Source: Ruegeria sp. THAF33
Lineage (GTDB): Bacteria; Pseudomonadota; Alphaproteobacteria; Rhodobacterales; Rhodobacteraceae
Length of the DNA stretch: 64,000 nt
Direction: 5' to 3'
NCBI RefSeq assembly: GCF_009363615.1
Contig: NZ_CP045386.1
Span: forward strand, 1-64,000
In this document: one piece after another, positions 8,362 through 17,019 of the stretch
How the letters are laid out: the number at the start of each line of letters is the position of its first letter
Numbering within the stretch: position 1 is the first letter of the stretch
Made by a program: the position numbers and the translations under genes
Notes under the pieces: model-generated
What the model saw: the letters and a program-made list of their open reading frames with translations, nothing else
The model's database searches: none
Told to the model about the DNA's origin: nothing

Positions 8362-9534
8362 GAGCCCGAAGCTGACTAGGGCAAGGTGACGGTAAGCACT
8401 CTCATCCCGGCAGCCTTTCAACAGCAGGGAGTTCATAGATGCGATCCAGAACAGCCTGCCCCGGGCGATAAATACGCATCAAGAAATTCCATCCGTCCTC
8501 GATATCCAACCTGTTTGCTTGCGCGCCGCAGGCCGCCTCCGTGCCGTAATGCACGGTGAAGGTGCCATCGTCGTTCAGGGTGACATTCCGGTCGTTGACG
8601 ATATTGTTGTCGCTCTTCATGAAGCCGTCCGCCCCGTAGACGGTTATCGACCAGAATGCATCGTTCGGCGGCACATCGTAGGTCGCCCGGTAGCAGCCTT
8701 CCGCAGCGCCGGGACCGGTGTAGTTGATATAGACGGCATCTTTCTCGGGAAAGAGGCCCCATGCCCCGGCCACGGCGAGGTGACGCGTTTCCTCGTTGAC
8801 TTCACCGCGTGGCCCCATCCAATCCGGCTCATATTGATCGAATTTCTGGAACTCGACCTCGTATCCAGCCCGCAATTCAAGCATGCTGTCCACGTCCCAT
8901 TCTGGCTCCGGGAAGAGGTCGTGGCTGGACGCCTCGATGACGAAGGCGTTCTGCATGCGGTTGACGAGTGCTACATCATCCGGATCCGAAGGGTCCATGA
9001 TCTGGATGCGCATGATCAGCGAGACGTATTTCGTATCGCTGGGGATTTCGTAAGTGCCCGGCTCGTAGAAAACCACCGGCGCATAGTGGTCGTTGTCGAT
9101 GACAAGGATCGAGAAATACCGGTCGTCCGGAAACTCGGGGATCGTGATCGTTGCCCCTCCCTCGGTATCGACAACCGCCCCTGCATAAAGGGTGTCGCGG
9201 TTCATGCGCACGACAGCCTGCGCATCAAGTGGCGTCGGTTTTCGAATGTAATAGAAGCGGTTCACATCACTCCCGGCATTCGCCTGAAATTGCGCAAAAG
9301 TCATATCGACCTCAGCGCGAATGTAGGTCTCGGGCGTCACGTCGTCTTGAGCCATCGCAGCAGAGGAGAGCGCGGTCGCCATTAAAAAATACAATGTCTG
9401 CTTCACTACATCCACTCCAACTGACTTCGCGATGTACTGTATTAGATTACTGTAACGAGTTTACAAATTGCGCATCGCTTGAACAGTGCCATCTTGACGC
9501 GTGGGACAGCAATCCGAAGGCAGCTTCGTCCGCG
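8362..9534. repeat. direct repeat copy 1 (1173 bp)
   Basis: Copy 1 of a 1173-bp unit that recurs at an offset of 1256 bp. It spans the whole DUF1254 gene, about 40 bp beyond its stop and about 120 bp of upstream sequence. All frames of the two copies are the same wherever compared. Flanking bases differ immediately at both edges. Confidence 0.95.
8402..9406 (-). CDS. secreted DUF1254/DUF1214 protein, copy 1
   Basis: The product belongs to the DUF1254/DUF1214 family of periplasmic beta-rich proteins of unknown function. Signs are the N-terminal NRDTLYAGAVVD segment (DUF1254) and C-terminal AFWSITVYGADGFMKSDN and NDDGTFTVHYG (DUF1214). A signal peptide is clear (KQTLYFLMATALSSAAMAQ). Two GTG starts are possible: 9415, or 9406, which has a GGAG site eight bases upstream and gives the more typical signal peptide, so 9406 is preferred. 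The gene is single, followed by a gap. An identical copy lies 1256 bp to the right. Confidence 0.85.
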   Translation of the reverse strand: MKQTLYFLMATALSSAAMAQDDVTPETYIRAEVDMTFAQFQANAGSDVNRFYYIRKPTPLDAQAVVRMNRDTLYAGAVVDTEGGATITIPEFPDDRYFSILVIDNDHYAPVVFYEPGTYEIPSDTKYVSLIMRIQIMDPSDPDDVALVNRMQNAFVIEASSHDLFPEPEWDVDSMLELRAGYEVEFQKFDQYEPDWMGPRGEVNEETRHLAVAGAWGLFPEKDAVYINYTGPGAAEGCYRATYDVPPNDAFWSITVYGADGFMKSDNNIVNDRNVTLNDDGTFTVHYGTEAACGAQANRLDIEDGWNFLMRIYRPGQAVLDRIYELPAVERLPG

Positions 9535-9617
9535 TCTTTCCGGTTCGTAGACGACGCAGCGAACGGCGCAGTTTCTCGAACAAGCCACTCGCGATTGGAG
9601 CGGCGAATGCTACTGGT

Positions 9618-10790
9618 GAGCCCGAAGCTGACTAGGGCAAGGTGACGGTAAGCACTCTCATCCCGGCAGCCTTTCAACAGCAGGGAGTTCATAGATGCGA
9701 TCCAGAACAGCCTGCCCCGGGCGATAAATACGCATCAAGAAATTCCATCCGTCCTCGATATCCAACCTGTTTGCTTGCGCGCCGCAGGCCGCCTCCGTGC
9801 CGTAATGCACGGTGAAGGTGCCATCGTCGTTCAGGGTGACATTCCGGTCGTTGACGATATTGTTGTCGCTCTTCATGAAGCCGTCCGCCCCGTAGACGGT
9901 TATCGACCAGAATGCATCGTTCGGCGGCACATCGTAGGTCGCCCGGTAGCAGCCTTCCGCAGCGCCGGGACCGGTGTAGTTGATATAGACGGCATCTTTC
10001 TCGGGAAAGAGGCCCCATGCCCCGGCCACGGCGAGGTGACGCGTTTCCTCGTTGACTTCACCGCGTGGCCCCATCCAATCCGGCTCATATTGATCGAATT
10101 TCTGGAACTCGACCTCGTATCCAGCCCGCAATTCAAGCATGCTGTCCACGTCCCATTCTGGCTCCGGGAAGAGGTCGTGGCTGGACGCCTCGATGACGAA
10201 GGCGTTCTGCATGCGGTTGACGAGTGCTACATCATCCGGATCCGAAGGGTCCATGATCTGGATGCGCATGATCAGCGAGACGTATTTCGTATCGCTGGGG
10301 ATTTCGTAAGTGCCCGGCTCGTAGAAAACCACCGGCGCATAGTGGTCGTTGTCGATGACAAGGATCGAGAAATACCGGTCGTCCGGAAACTCGGGGATCG
10401 TGATCGTTGCCCCTCCCTCGGTATCGACAACCGCCCCTGCATAAAGGGTGTCGCGGTTCATGCGCACGACAGCCTGCGCATCAAGTGGCGTCGGTTTTCG
10501 AATGTAATAGAAGCGGTTCACATCACTCCCGGCATTCGCCTGAAATTGCGCAAAAGTCATATCGACCTCAGCGCGAATGTAGGTCTCGGGCGTCACGTCG
10601 TCTTGAGCCATCGCAGCAGAGGAGAGCGCGGTCGCCATTAAAAAATACAATGTCTGCTTCACTACATCCACTCCAACTGACTTCGCGATGTACTGTATTA
10701 GATTACTGTAACGAGTTTACAAATTGCGCATCGCTTGAACAGTGCCATCTTGACGCGTGGGACAGCAATCCGAAGGCAGCTTCGTCCGCG
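9618..10790. repeat. direct repeat copy 2 (1173 bp)
   Basis: Second copy of the 1173-bp unit, same orientation, separated from copy 1 by 83 bp of unrelated sequence (9535-9617). No inverted repeats, transposase or target duplication flank the unit, so a simple segmental duplication is more likely than transposition. Confidence 0.95.
9658..10662 (-). CDS. secreted DUF1254/DUF1214 protein, copy 2
   Basis: The encoded protein is residue-for-residue the same as the upstream copy, including the signal peptide and the conserved NRDTLYAG, AFWSITVYG and TFTVHYG motifs. The lack of any synonymous difference in the frames compared means either a very recent duplication or continuing gene conversion. 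The preferred start is GTG 10662, by the same reasoning as copy 1. Both copies retain the same ~120 bp upstream, so both should be expressed from the same promoter type; dosage is the simplest consequence. Confidence 0.85.
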   Translation of the reverse strand: MKQTLYFLMATALSSAAMAQDDVTPETYIRAEVDMTFAQFQANAGSDVNRFYYIRKPTPLDAQAVVRMNRDTLYAGAVVDTEGGATITIPEFPDDRYFSILVIDNDHYAPVVFYEPGTYEIPSDTKYVSLIMRIQIMDPSDPDDVALVNRMQNAFVIEASSHDLFPEPEWDVDSMLELRAGYEVEFQKFDQYEPDWMGPRGEVNEETRHLAVAGAWGLFPEKDAVYINYTGPGAAEGCYRATYDVPPNDAFWSITVYGADGFMKSDNNIVNDRNVTLNDDGTFTVHYGTEAACGAQANRLDIEDGWNFLMRIYRPGQAVLDRIYELPAVERLPG

Positions 10791-10974
10791 CTTCAGACCT
10801 CGACCATGACCCAATTGGAGCAGGTGCAGCGAACGGCGGCTATGCGGGTTGCGACCGCAGCATCAAGAGTGTCTGCTGGATGTCGGCTAAGGGCCGATCT
10901 CCCAACAAGTTGTGGAAAGAAATTACGGGAGCACCTTAGATCTCAGCGTTATCGCTCAGATTGAACCAAGTTGG
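10791..10974. other. non-coding spacer downstream of repeat copy 2
   Basis: No supported gene. It contains short shared words (GCAGCGAACGGCG) with the spacer between the two repeats, part of the degenerate intergenic sequence of this region. Confidence 0.35.
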
Positions 10975-11886
10975 CTATGCTAATTCGCTGATCATCGATT
11001 TCAGATGGCGCATGTCGGTACCGCAGCATCCTCCAAATACTTGAATCGACGGATTCTGCTGCGCAATCGCGGCAATCTGTTTACCAAGTTCAATTGGATC
11101 GCCTTCGTCCAGCTCATCCGCTTCGTCAAGTTCCGCATGCGAGCAACTCGAAGCGTTCGCCACAAGGCCTCTCAGCCGGGGGTGGTTGCCAATCGCTCCG
11201 GCGAAATGGGTAGGGTGAGCGCAGTTGACCATAAAAAACATCGCCGCCGAGTCGGTTGCCGCGTCGATTTGGTCTATGCCGTCCACAAGTTTGGTTCCGT
11301 CTGCCAGGCACCCGTCTGTCTCAACAACCAGAGACATGATGATCGGCAGATCAGCGTCTCGGGCGGCGAGGATGCAACCCGCTGCCTCGCTTGGACGGTT
11401 GAATGTATAAGCGGTGACCAGGTCGACGCTTGTGTCTTTCAGGCTTTGCATTTGAGCAGCGTGGTACTGACGTGCATCTTCGATGGGTACCGGCGGGATG
11501 TCGGCGTAAGGATCATAACGCGGACCGATACAGGCCGACACCAGTACATCATCGCGAGCGGATGCTTGGCGCACGTCTTCCATTAGACTGACCGCATCTT
11601 TGTTTACTTCGACGAGCCGCTCTGCATCGTACCCCAAGGGCTCTGCCCGGTCGGCGTTCGCCATCCATGTGGGCGCATCAAGGATGCATCCGACATTCAT
11701 TTCACGGGCCAGATCGACAAGTGCCTGCATTTGACCGGCCAGTATCACCCTGGTGCCAGGTTCTTCCAGCAATGGAAACGACGCGAAACCGGGAAGCTCA
11801 ACTCCATGATTGAAAATCAGGTCGGTGCCAGTGCCGGCGTAAACCAGAAAGGGCTTGTTACCTTCGAGTGGGAGCTGTCGCGCCAT
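10975..11886 (-). CDS. homocysteine S-methyltransferase family protein
   Basis: A TIM-barrel methyltransferase of the homocysteine S-methyltransferase family (pfam S-methyl_trans). The three zinc-binding cysteines are in place: C222 in MVNCAHP and C287/C288 in GGCCGTD. Family members transfer a methyl group from S-methylmethionine, betaine or another donor to homocysteine to make methionine; the donor here cannot be told from sequence. It is 303 residues, full length and cytoplasmic. It stands alone on the minus strand with a metallo-beta-lactamase gene fragment diverging from its start. Homologues of this subtype are often next to trimethylamine or glycine-betaine degradation genes, but none is here. 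Confidence 0.85.
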   Translation of the reverse strand: MARQLPLEGNKPFLVYAGTGTDLIFNHGVELPGFASFPLLEEPGTRVILAGQMQALVDLAREMNVGCILDAPTWMANADRAEPLGYDAERLVEVNKDAVSLMEDVRQASARDDVLVSACIGPRYDPYADIPPVPIEDARQYHAAQMQSLKDTSVDLVTAYTFNRPSEAAGCILAARDADLPIIMSLVVETDGCLADGTKLVDGIDQIDAATDSAAMFFMVNCAHPTHFAGAIGNHPRLRGLVANASSCSHAELDEADELDEGDPIELGKQIAAIAQQNPSIQVFGGCCGTDMRHLKSMISELA

Positions 11887-11958
11887 TCTGATCCACGCCT
11901 ATTGCCGTTACCTCTGCACAAGAAACCTACTTTGTCTCGGGCCTCCTGTGAACCTTAG

Positions 11959-12261
11959 GACTGCGACAGGGTGTATTCCGTCACTCTGATCCCCACGCCA
12001 GGCCATACACCAGGTCATGTCTCGGTCGAAATCACCAGTGGCGACCGGCGCGCTCTGATTACAGGTGATGCAATCCATACAACCGCCCAGTGCTGGCATC
12101 CCGAGTGGCATTTTATGTTTGATTCCGATGCTGAGATGGCCGTGACATCCCGTCGGAAACTGTTGGAAAGCGCCTCGGAAACGGGATGTATTGTGCTGGG
12201 AAACCACTTCGCTTTGCCGTCTATTGGTCGGGTGAAGGCGGACAACGACGCGTTTCGCTGA
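11959..12261 (+). pseudogene. 3' fragment of an MBL-fold hydrolase gene
   Basis: The frame carries TPGHTPGHVSVEI and GDAIHTTAQCWHPEW, then a C-terminal GNHFALPSIGRV. These are the second half of a metallo-beta-lactamase fold, with the later metal-binding residues (His of TPGHTPGH, Asp of TGDAIH, His of GNHF). The N-terminal HxHxDH site is absent because an in-frame stop (TAG 11956-11958) and non-homologous sequence precede it. At 96 residues against the usual ~280, it cannot bind a normal binuclear metal site. The GTG at 11971 gives an open frame but is probably not a real start. Confidence 0.75.
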
Positions 12262-12462
12262 GAGGACTAGCCCAGGTTGTATTTTGATGTGCGCGGGTCT
12301 GTTGTGGGATGGCGGCTGACGTGAAAGTTCGACGCGCCGCGCAGCTTACAGGCAATGATCGGCGAAACTAAATCTCGAACCCATTGGGCTATGTCACATT
12401 CCCTTGAATTCTTGTTTCACAAGCTTTCTCTCTTCACCATTTTGTGAAAGCCTGAAGCAGTT

Positions 12463-12756
12463 ATGAGTGACAGAGTGTGCAATTTTCAGAAAACAGTGGT
12501 TCTTTCTGAACTCCAATCACCTCTCTTGGACGGAATTTGTGATCACTGCGAGGTGACAAGTTCGGAACTGGCCAAGAGTGGAGAGGTGCTGGAAATATGT
12601 GGTCAAGAGTACTGTTTCGATTATGAAACCGGTGTTTCTACCGAGACTGTAATTTTGTTATGCCCCAGCTGCCATGAGGCAAACCATCTGGACGCGCAGC
12701 GGAGGCATAACCCTTGCCACATTTCTGCAAGACGCAGTCGGGAAAACATGGATTAG
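12463..12756 (+). CDS. small zinc-ribbon-like hypothetical protein (97 aa)
   Basis: An ATG-started frame with two Cys pairs: GICDHCEVT near residue 27 and LLCPSCHEANH near residue 67. These, with the following His residues, could bind one zinc, as in HNH-like or zinc-ribbon proteins. The C-terminus (HNPCHISARRSRENMD) is basic. No catalytic HNH signature can be confirmed. It is followed closely by a convergent gene on the minus strand. Function unknown. Confidence 0.5.
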   Translation: MSDRVCNFQKTVVLSELQSPLLDGICDHCEVTSSELAKSGEVLEICGQEYCFDYETGVSTETVILLCPSCHEANHLDAQRRHNPCHISARRSRENMD

Positions 12757-12812
12757 TCGATTGGCTCTGAAAGAGAAGTTTTGGAATGGGTATTGTGAGA
12801 ACTACCGCTGGT

Positions 12813-14159
12813 TCACTTTCGATGATCTGACAATCCGAGCTCGTCCCACATCCAGCTGAAATCATACTCAGCCACCGGAGAGCCGGTCTGGCGCGCGCTG
12901 CGGTTTTCGATTGTCTTCAGCCAGTCTATGACTTTCTTCCTGCCCGCCGTGCTGCGAACGGCCTGGCGCGGGGTCTTGCCATCCAGGGCAGGAATCGGCT
13001 GGTCAAGCGTATCGCGGTAATGCTGTTCGAGATATTCGTGGGCCATCTGACGGGCAAGGGCACGGGGGATGTCCTCTTCTTCTGCCACTCCGTTACTCGT
13101 GCTGTCATCCGCCATCATCTGTTCGGCGGTCTGGATTGATGTCAGCGGAGATTTCACCAGGTCGCCCAGGAGGTCCCGGACCAGGGCTTCGCCGCGTTCA
13201 GCGCGCGCTGTAGAGTTCACAGACAGCGTGAGTGTTTTGCCTTTCAGATCTAGGGACCCAAGCACGGAGGCCCCTGACATTGATTTGTCCAACACGAGGC
13301 CGGTGCCGTGCTTGGTGCCGGACGGGGTGTCGAGGTCAAGCCAGGTCCAATCCTTCTGGCCTGAGATCACGAGTTCTGCGGACTGTGTTAGCTTTTCAGA
13401 TACCTGGCTTTGCGTCACTTTGCTGGCGAGGGGGAAGCGCATGTCGTGAAAGAGCAGGTTGTCGCCATCGCTGTTGCTGATTTGTGGTGGTTCCGGATCC
13501 AGTAGGTTCGGCAGATGTGCGAAGAGCCAGGCATTGGTGAAGAGGGGTGCGGAACGGTGTAGCTGATCCTGTGTCAGCCTCAGTTCAACGTCGGGGTTCA
13601 ATTTCAACACGGAGCGGAGCCCGTCTTCAAAAAACGCGACGGTGTCGGGGTCGAATGGGAGCAGCGCCCCCGAGATCACGTTATAATCCCCCTGTGCGAC
13701 AACCCGAGCTGCGATGCGATCCCATCGCTGCAGCATCTGCGTCGCGCTGTGTTCCCGGACGGTAACCGGCTCTGCGTCCGAAAGCATGTTGCGCAAGACC
13801 ATGGATCTGCCGGGGTCTACCTCGCTCACCTCATAAAGGCTGACCGACGCGTCCCGCAATCCTTTGATATAGGCGCGGGTCTGCGCACTCTCCTTGGAAC
13901 CGCTCCCTTTCAGATAAGCATCCGCAGCGTTTTCGGCGTCCGCTCCGAATGTCCTGCCCAGCAAATCTTCCAGGCCACCACCCCACAGGACCATCGGCCA
14001 ATCCTCGCCCAGCAAGTCGCCCAGATCCTCGAACTCAAGATCGAAGGCCTCGAGCGCTGGCAGAAAATGCTCGTCCAACACATCAGCGAGCCGCTCATGC
14101 CAAATCTCGTCACGGGTGATAAACCCGATGAGCCCACCAAGATCGTTCCCCGTTGTCAT
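12813..14159 (-). CDS. hypothetical protein with antitoxin (DUF2384)-like C-terminus
   Basis: A 448-residue acidic cytoplasmic protein. The ATG at 14159 is preceded by a GGGAGAAG ribosome site and is preferred over the upstream in-frame starts, which would add a Cys/Arg-rich, non-protein-like tail. Near the C-terminus, IPALDGKTPRQAVRSTAGR followed by KVIDWLKTIENR resembles the toxin-binding/DUF2384-like segment (PALDGKTPREA type) also found at the end of SEC-C/YecA-like proteins. The rest is not recognised. No toxin gene is adjacent, so an antitoxin role is not claimed. Confidence 0.6.
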   Translation of the reverse strand: MTTGNDLGGLIGFITRDEIWHERLADVLDEHFLPALEAFDLEFEDLGDLLGEDWPMVLWGGGLEDLLGRTFGADAENAADAYLKGSGSKESAQTRAYIKGLRDASVSLYEVSEVDPGRSMVLRNMLSDAEPVTVREHSATQMLQRWDRIAARVVAQGDYNVISGALLPFDPDTVAFFEDGLRSVLKLNPDVELRLTQDQLHRSAPLFTNAWLFAHLPNLLDPEPPQISNSDGDNLLFHDMRFPLASKVTQSQVSEKLTQSAELVISGQKDWTWLDLDTPSGTKHGTGLVLDKSMSGASVLGSLDLKGKTLTLSVNSTARAERGEALVRDLLGDLVKSPLTSIQTAEQMMADDSTSNGVAEEEDIPRALARQMAHEYLEQHYRDTLDQPIPALDGKTPRQAVRSTAGRKKVIDWLKTIENRSARQTGSPVAEYDFSWMWDELGLSDHRK

Positions 14160-14274
14160 CTTCAGCTTCTCCCTGTTTGCCGGACAGGGGCGATTTAGCG
14201 CAGATTGCAACCGCCAGCCAGCCCACACGCGTATGCAGACCTGCGTTACATGGAGGGACTTGTCATGGCGAATG

Positions 14275-14427
14275 CTATGTCTTTGGCTCCCGCCCAAAAA
14301 GCTCTGTGAAAAGCTTTTCGGAGCGGCGCAGGCCTTCATCGGTCAGTACCACCGATTTTGCCTTTCCAACCGGGTCCAGGATCAATCCGTTACGGTGCAG
14401 GCGATCAAGCGCTCCCCAGTCAAAGCC
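14275..14427 (-). pseudogene. 3' remnant of a DUF6429-family gene
   Basis: Reading the minus strand after an in-frame TAA (14428-14430) gives FDWGALDRLHRNGLILDP, then GKAKSVVLTDEGLRRSEKLF and a stop at 14275-14277. This is the C-terminal part of the DUF6429 family, whose members are about 80 residues and are common near transposons. Only about 50 codons remain and the N-terminal part is gone. Confidence 0.6.
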
Positions 14428-14570
14428 TTAGGGCCGTCCTGAACCCAGCGAATTCGGGGATGTTGCGAGCCGCTTCGACGACGGGTGTGAGCCCAACTAG
14501 TGGATTCGTCAGGGCGTTTCCGCCGGTATTCTATGATTGCTAAAAGATGGTGGTGCTGATCGCTGTCGTA

Positions 14571-14873
14571 TTAGATTTTCCGCAAATATGCCCAAGAGAC
14601 GTATCCCTTAAGCTTGCGCGCGCGCTCCAAAGAGACGCGGCACCAACGGGTGCCACCGGTCTGCTCACAGCCGTGAACTCGTAGTGCGGTTCCATTTGGA
14701 AGACCAACGATCACATTGAACCCTGTTCCAGGCCCACTGCGCATTTTTAGCATGTCACCGTCTTCGACGCCAAAAACCTCATATGTTCCGAGTGACGCGG
14801 CCGCCGCCGGTTTAACGTCCATGACGACCCCCAGGAACAAAGCCATTAGGGGTAAAAAGATTGCATTGCGCAT
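14571..14873 (-). CDS. secreted SH3-domain protein (100 aa)
   Basis: A signal peptide (MRNAIFLPLMALFLGVVMDVKPAAAAS) is followed by a single bacterial SH3-like (SH3b) domain. The domain has the usual pattern: MLKMRSGPGTGFNVIVGLPNG, a Cys pair (GCEQTGGTRWCRV) and a C-terminal GYVSWAYL. Such small periplasmic SH3b proteins are thought to bind peptidoglycan or peptides, with no catalysis. It is monocistronic. Periplasmic location is inferred from the signal peptide. Confidence 0.75.
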   Translation of the reverse strand: MRNAIFLPLMALFLGVVMDVKPAAAASLGTYEVFGVEDGDMLKMRSGPGTGFNVIVGLPNGTALRVHGCEQTGGTRWCRVSLERARKLKGYVSWAYLRKI

Positions 14874-14975
14874 CGCGATGTCCTGCTTATTGCCTCAACG
14901 ACAATCGTAGCAACTCGGGTCACCAAGAGGAACAACTCCAAGACAGAAATGTAGGTGATACCAAAGCTTCAAACG

Positions 14976-15368
14976 CTACATTTCTTCCAAATGGTGGGGA
15001 ACCCTGGCCCAGTTGGGGGCATCTTTCACAAAAACCTTGCTCGTTGGCTTGAAGTTGTTTGGCTCATCCAATGTCCCAGCCGCAATGCTCGTCAATCCGA
15101 AGGCTGTCACGCCCCACAGGCCTGATCCGCAGGTGCCACAAAAATGCTTGATGACAGGTCGACCTTCCTTTGAGGTCTTCTCAAAGGTCCGTGGTTTGCC
15201 TTTCAGCAGCTGCAGGTCTTCCGACTTTATCATGTACCCGGCATAACCGTCCGTTCCGGTCATCGATAGGCAATCACTGCAAAAACACATGAGTTGCATT
15301 ACTGCGCTGCCAGTGACCTGGTATCGAACCTCACCGCAAAAACATCCGCCTTCCAAGATTTCAGCCAC
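14976..15368 (-). CDS. GFA-family zinc protein (CENP-V/GFA)
   Basis: Matches the GFA (glutathione-dependent formaldehyde-activating enzyme-like) family. It has GGCFCGEVRYQVTG at the N-terminus, CFCSDCLSMTGTDGYAGY and then HFCGTCGSGLWG. Together these give the seven Cys of the two zinc sites. Family size is about 130 residues and this one is full length. The founder Gfa was proposed to speed S-hydroxymethylglutathione formation, but most homologues are uncharacterised, so a formaldehyde role here is only a family-level possibility. No signal peptide. Confidence 0.85.
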   Translation of the reverse strand: MAEILEGGCFCGEVRYQVTGSAVMQLMCFCSDCLSMTGTDGYAGYMIKSEDLQLLKGKPRTFEKTSKEGRPVIKHFCGTCGSGLWGVTAFGLTSIAAGTLDEPNNFKPTSKVFVKDAPNWARVPHHLEEM

Positions 15369-15619
15369 GTTGCCTTCATCCTTCTATTTCGTTTTGCAAG
15401 ATATGAGAAAACCGTACCTACTCTGGCCAGTGGTCACAACGGTTCCAGCAGCGGAATGTGGAATGGTGCCAATATGAGCTCTTGTACCTGGATGGGTACG
15501 AGGCAAGCATCAGACAGATTGAGTTGTCGAATGTTTTCATCACGGTTCTGAATCCTTGCCAATTGACTGTTCCAGCAAAGTCATTGGACAGACGAGCTTT
15601 ATTGATCGACAATCGCGTC

Positions 15620-15871
15620 ATGGAGCTGACAGACACCACACCTGTGCACCTGATCCATGTGGACCCTGAGATCAACATGGCGCGGTTCTATGGCATCGAG
15701 TTGCAGCCGACGTTGTTTGGGGAGGTTTCAGTGCTTCGTACCTGGGGGCGTATTGGCACGAACGGGCAAGCCATGATGGTGACGTATGATGACGAAGCCC
15801 TGGCTAGTGACGCGCTCCACAATCTCGAAAAGCAAAAGCTCCGTCGAGGGTATGTTCCGGTCGGTGAGTGA
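15620..15871 (+). CDS. WGR-domain protein (83 aa)
   Basis: The frame encodes a complete stand-alone WGR domain: LIHVDPEINMARFYGIEL, then VLRTWGRIGTNGQ and a closing helix ending LRRGYVPV. WGR domains occur in PARP and polyA polymerase-associated proteins and bind nucleic acid; stand-alone copies are common in Rhizobiales and Rhodobacterales plasmids. The ATG at 15620 is chosen because upstream residues of the longer frame (from 15458) are not domain-like. No strong ribosome site is visible. Confidence 0.75.
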   Translation: MELTDTTPVHLIHVDPEINMARFYGIELQPTLFGEVSVLRTWGRIGTNGQAMMVTYDDEALASDALHNLEKQKLRRGYVPVGE

Positions 15872-16396
15872 CTTCGGGCTGCAGTCTGTTTCTGTGGCAA
15901 ATCCCGAGCCTTTCGGCTCGTGAGCAGGCTCTAGGTTTCAGCCGACGTATCGGCTTCCACCCAGAACACCCCAGCATGATCTCCCTGTCCCAGTAGCCCC
16001 TGACCCGTCTCTTGCGAGTCGGGGCAGGGGCTTTGGATCATAGTCGCTCCACGCCGTGGTGATCTGCCCGTTCGGGTTTCGATCCCTTTTGCGCTTCCGC
16101 AGGATCGAAGATCCTTTGGCTTCTTTTGTTGGTCAGGCGGGATTTGGACAAGCCAAACGCCCCCCGACGTCAGGGGGAAGGCGCGGCCTCCCCCCTCGGA
16201 CAAGACAAATAGACAAGACCGTGTCCTCGCGCGTCGCGCTGCGGACCGCACCACTCTTGTCGATTTGTCCTGTCTCGCCCCTCTCCGCGTTCGCCACGGG
16301 GCAGGTTTTAGAGACGACGCCCTTTCAGGGCTCGGCTCAAAACCAGCACCAAAGGGGATCAACCCCAGAGGTCGCACCACAAAAGGAGAGACGGTT
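15872..16396. other. 525-bp non-coding leader with stem-loop
   Basis: No gene supported. At 15995-16032 there is a 13-bp stem (one mismatch) with a 12-nt loop, from AGCCCCTGACCCG to CGGGGCAGGGGCT. It is not followed by a T run, so it is not an ordinary terminator. The rest is GC-rich with a long G/C-rich stretch before the DUF3768 ribosome site. It marks the left edge of the conjugation module. Confidence 0.4.
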
Positions 16397-16801
16397 TTGG
16401 ACATTGAAAAGACAAAAGACATCGACACTGACACCAGCCTGCAGGCGGCAGAGATTGCGACCCAGAATGACCTATTTCGGAAAGCGCTGATCGATCCGAC
16501 TGCGGCAATCGAGATGCATTCTAAGGGAATTCAGGGTCAGGTATTTGTCACGCCCGGCGTGTCAGGTGAAGGGATGGAGTTCCAGACTGCAGCTTTGGCA
16601 GCGGTGGCGTCGGATGACCAGTTTGACGAGGGCAATGACCCCTATGGCGATCACACCTTTGGGGCGGTGACAGTCCGTGACCAGAAGCTGTTCTGGAAGA
16701 TCGATCTTTACGACACGGACTACACGTATGGGTCCGACCGGCCGTTTGACACGTCAGTGACGCGCCGCGTTCTGACCATCATGTGCCCCAGCGAATACTG
16801 A
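16397..16801 (+). CDS. DUF3768 domain protein
   Basis: The C-terminal region (GEGMEFQTAALAAVASDDQF, then NDPYGDHTFGAV and KLFWKIDLYD) is the DUF3768 signature, a small family found mostly on alphaproteobacterial plasmids and conjugative elements; its function is unknown. A TTG start at 16397 is chosen: it has an AAGGAGAG site six bases upstream, and the longer frame to 16265 reads low-complexity sequence. It lies upstream of a tiny ORF and the ParB-like gene, the usual plasmid order in this group. Confidence 0.75.
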   Translation: MDIEKTKDIDTDTSLQAAEIATQNDLFRKALIDPTAAIEMHSKGIQGQVFVTPGVSGEGMEFQTAALAAVASDDQFDEGNDPYGDHTFGAVTVRDQKLFWKIDLYDTDYTYGSDRPFDTSVTRRVLTIMCPSEY

Positions 16802-16834
16802 TCTCAATCCCAAACCGGAAAGGAGGTGAACACC

Positions 16835-16945
16835 ATGAGCAATGAAATCTTGCAGCAACGTATCGCAGAAGCGTGGGCGCTAATCAGGAAGGGCGACAAT
16901 TTCCACATCGCGCGCCGCTTCCTGATCCAACACGCAGCCATCTAA
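16835..16945 (+). CDS. 36-residue conserved-looking small protein
   Basis: A short frame, MSNEILQQRIAEAWALIRKG and so on, ending TAA 16943-16945. A near-perfect ribosome site, AAAGGAGGTGAACACC, directly precedes the ATG. The sequence is amphipathic helical with a basic C-terminal half. It sits between DUF3768 and the ParB-like gene on the same strand. The strength of the ribosome site is the main evidence that it is translated. Function unknown. Confidence 0.55.
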   Translation: MSNEILQQRIAEAWALIRKGDNFHIARRFLIQHAAI

Positions 16946-17019
16946 ACGGCTCCGCTCTACCCCGGAAGGGGTAGGGCACCCTTAACACGATCTCAAACAC
17001 TCAAACAAGGATTTGCCCC

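Noticed and set aside
8519..10641. Two identical 288-codon plus-strand frames across the DUF1254 repeats
   Set aside because: Antisense shadows of the DUF1254 genes, identical only because the DNA is duplicated.
15995..16032. Stem-loop as a terminator
   Set aside because: Strong stem but no T run on either side and no gene ending nearby except WGR 120 bp away; kept only as structure in the spacer.
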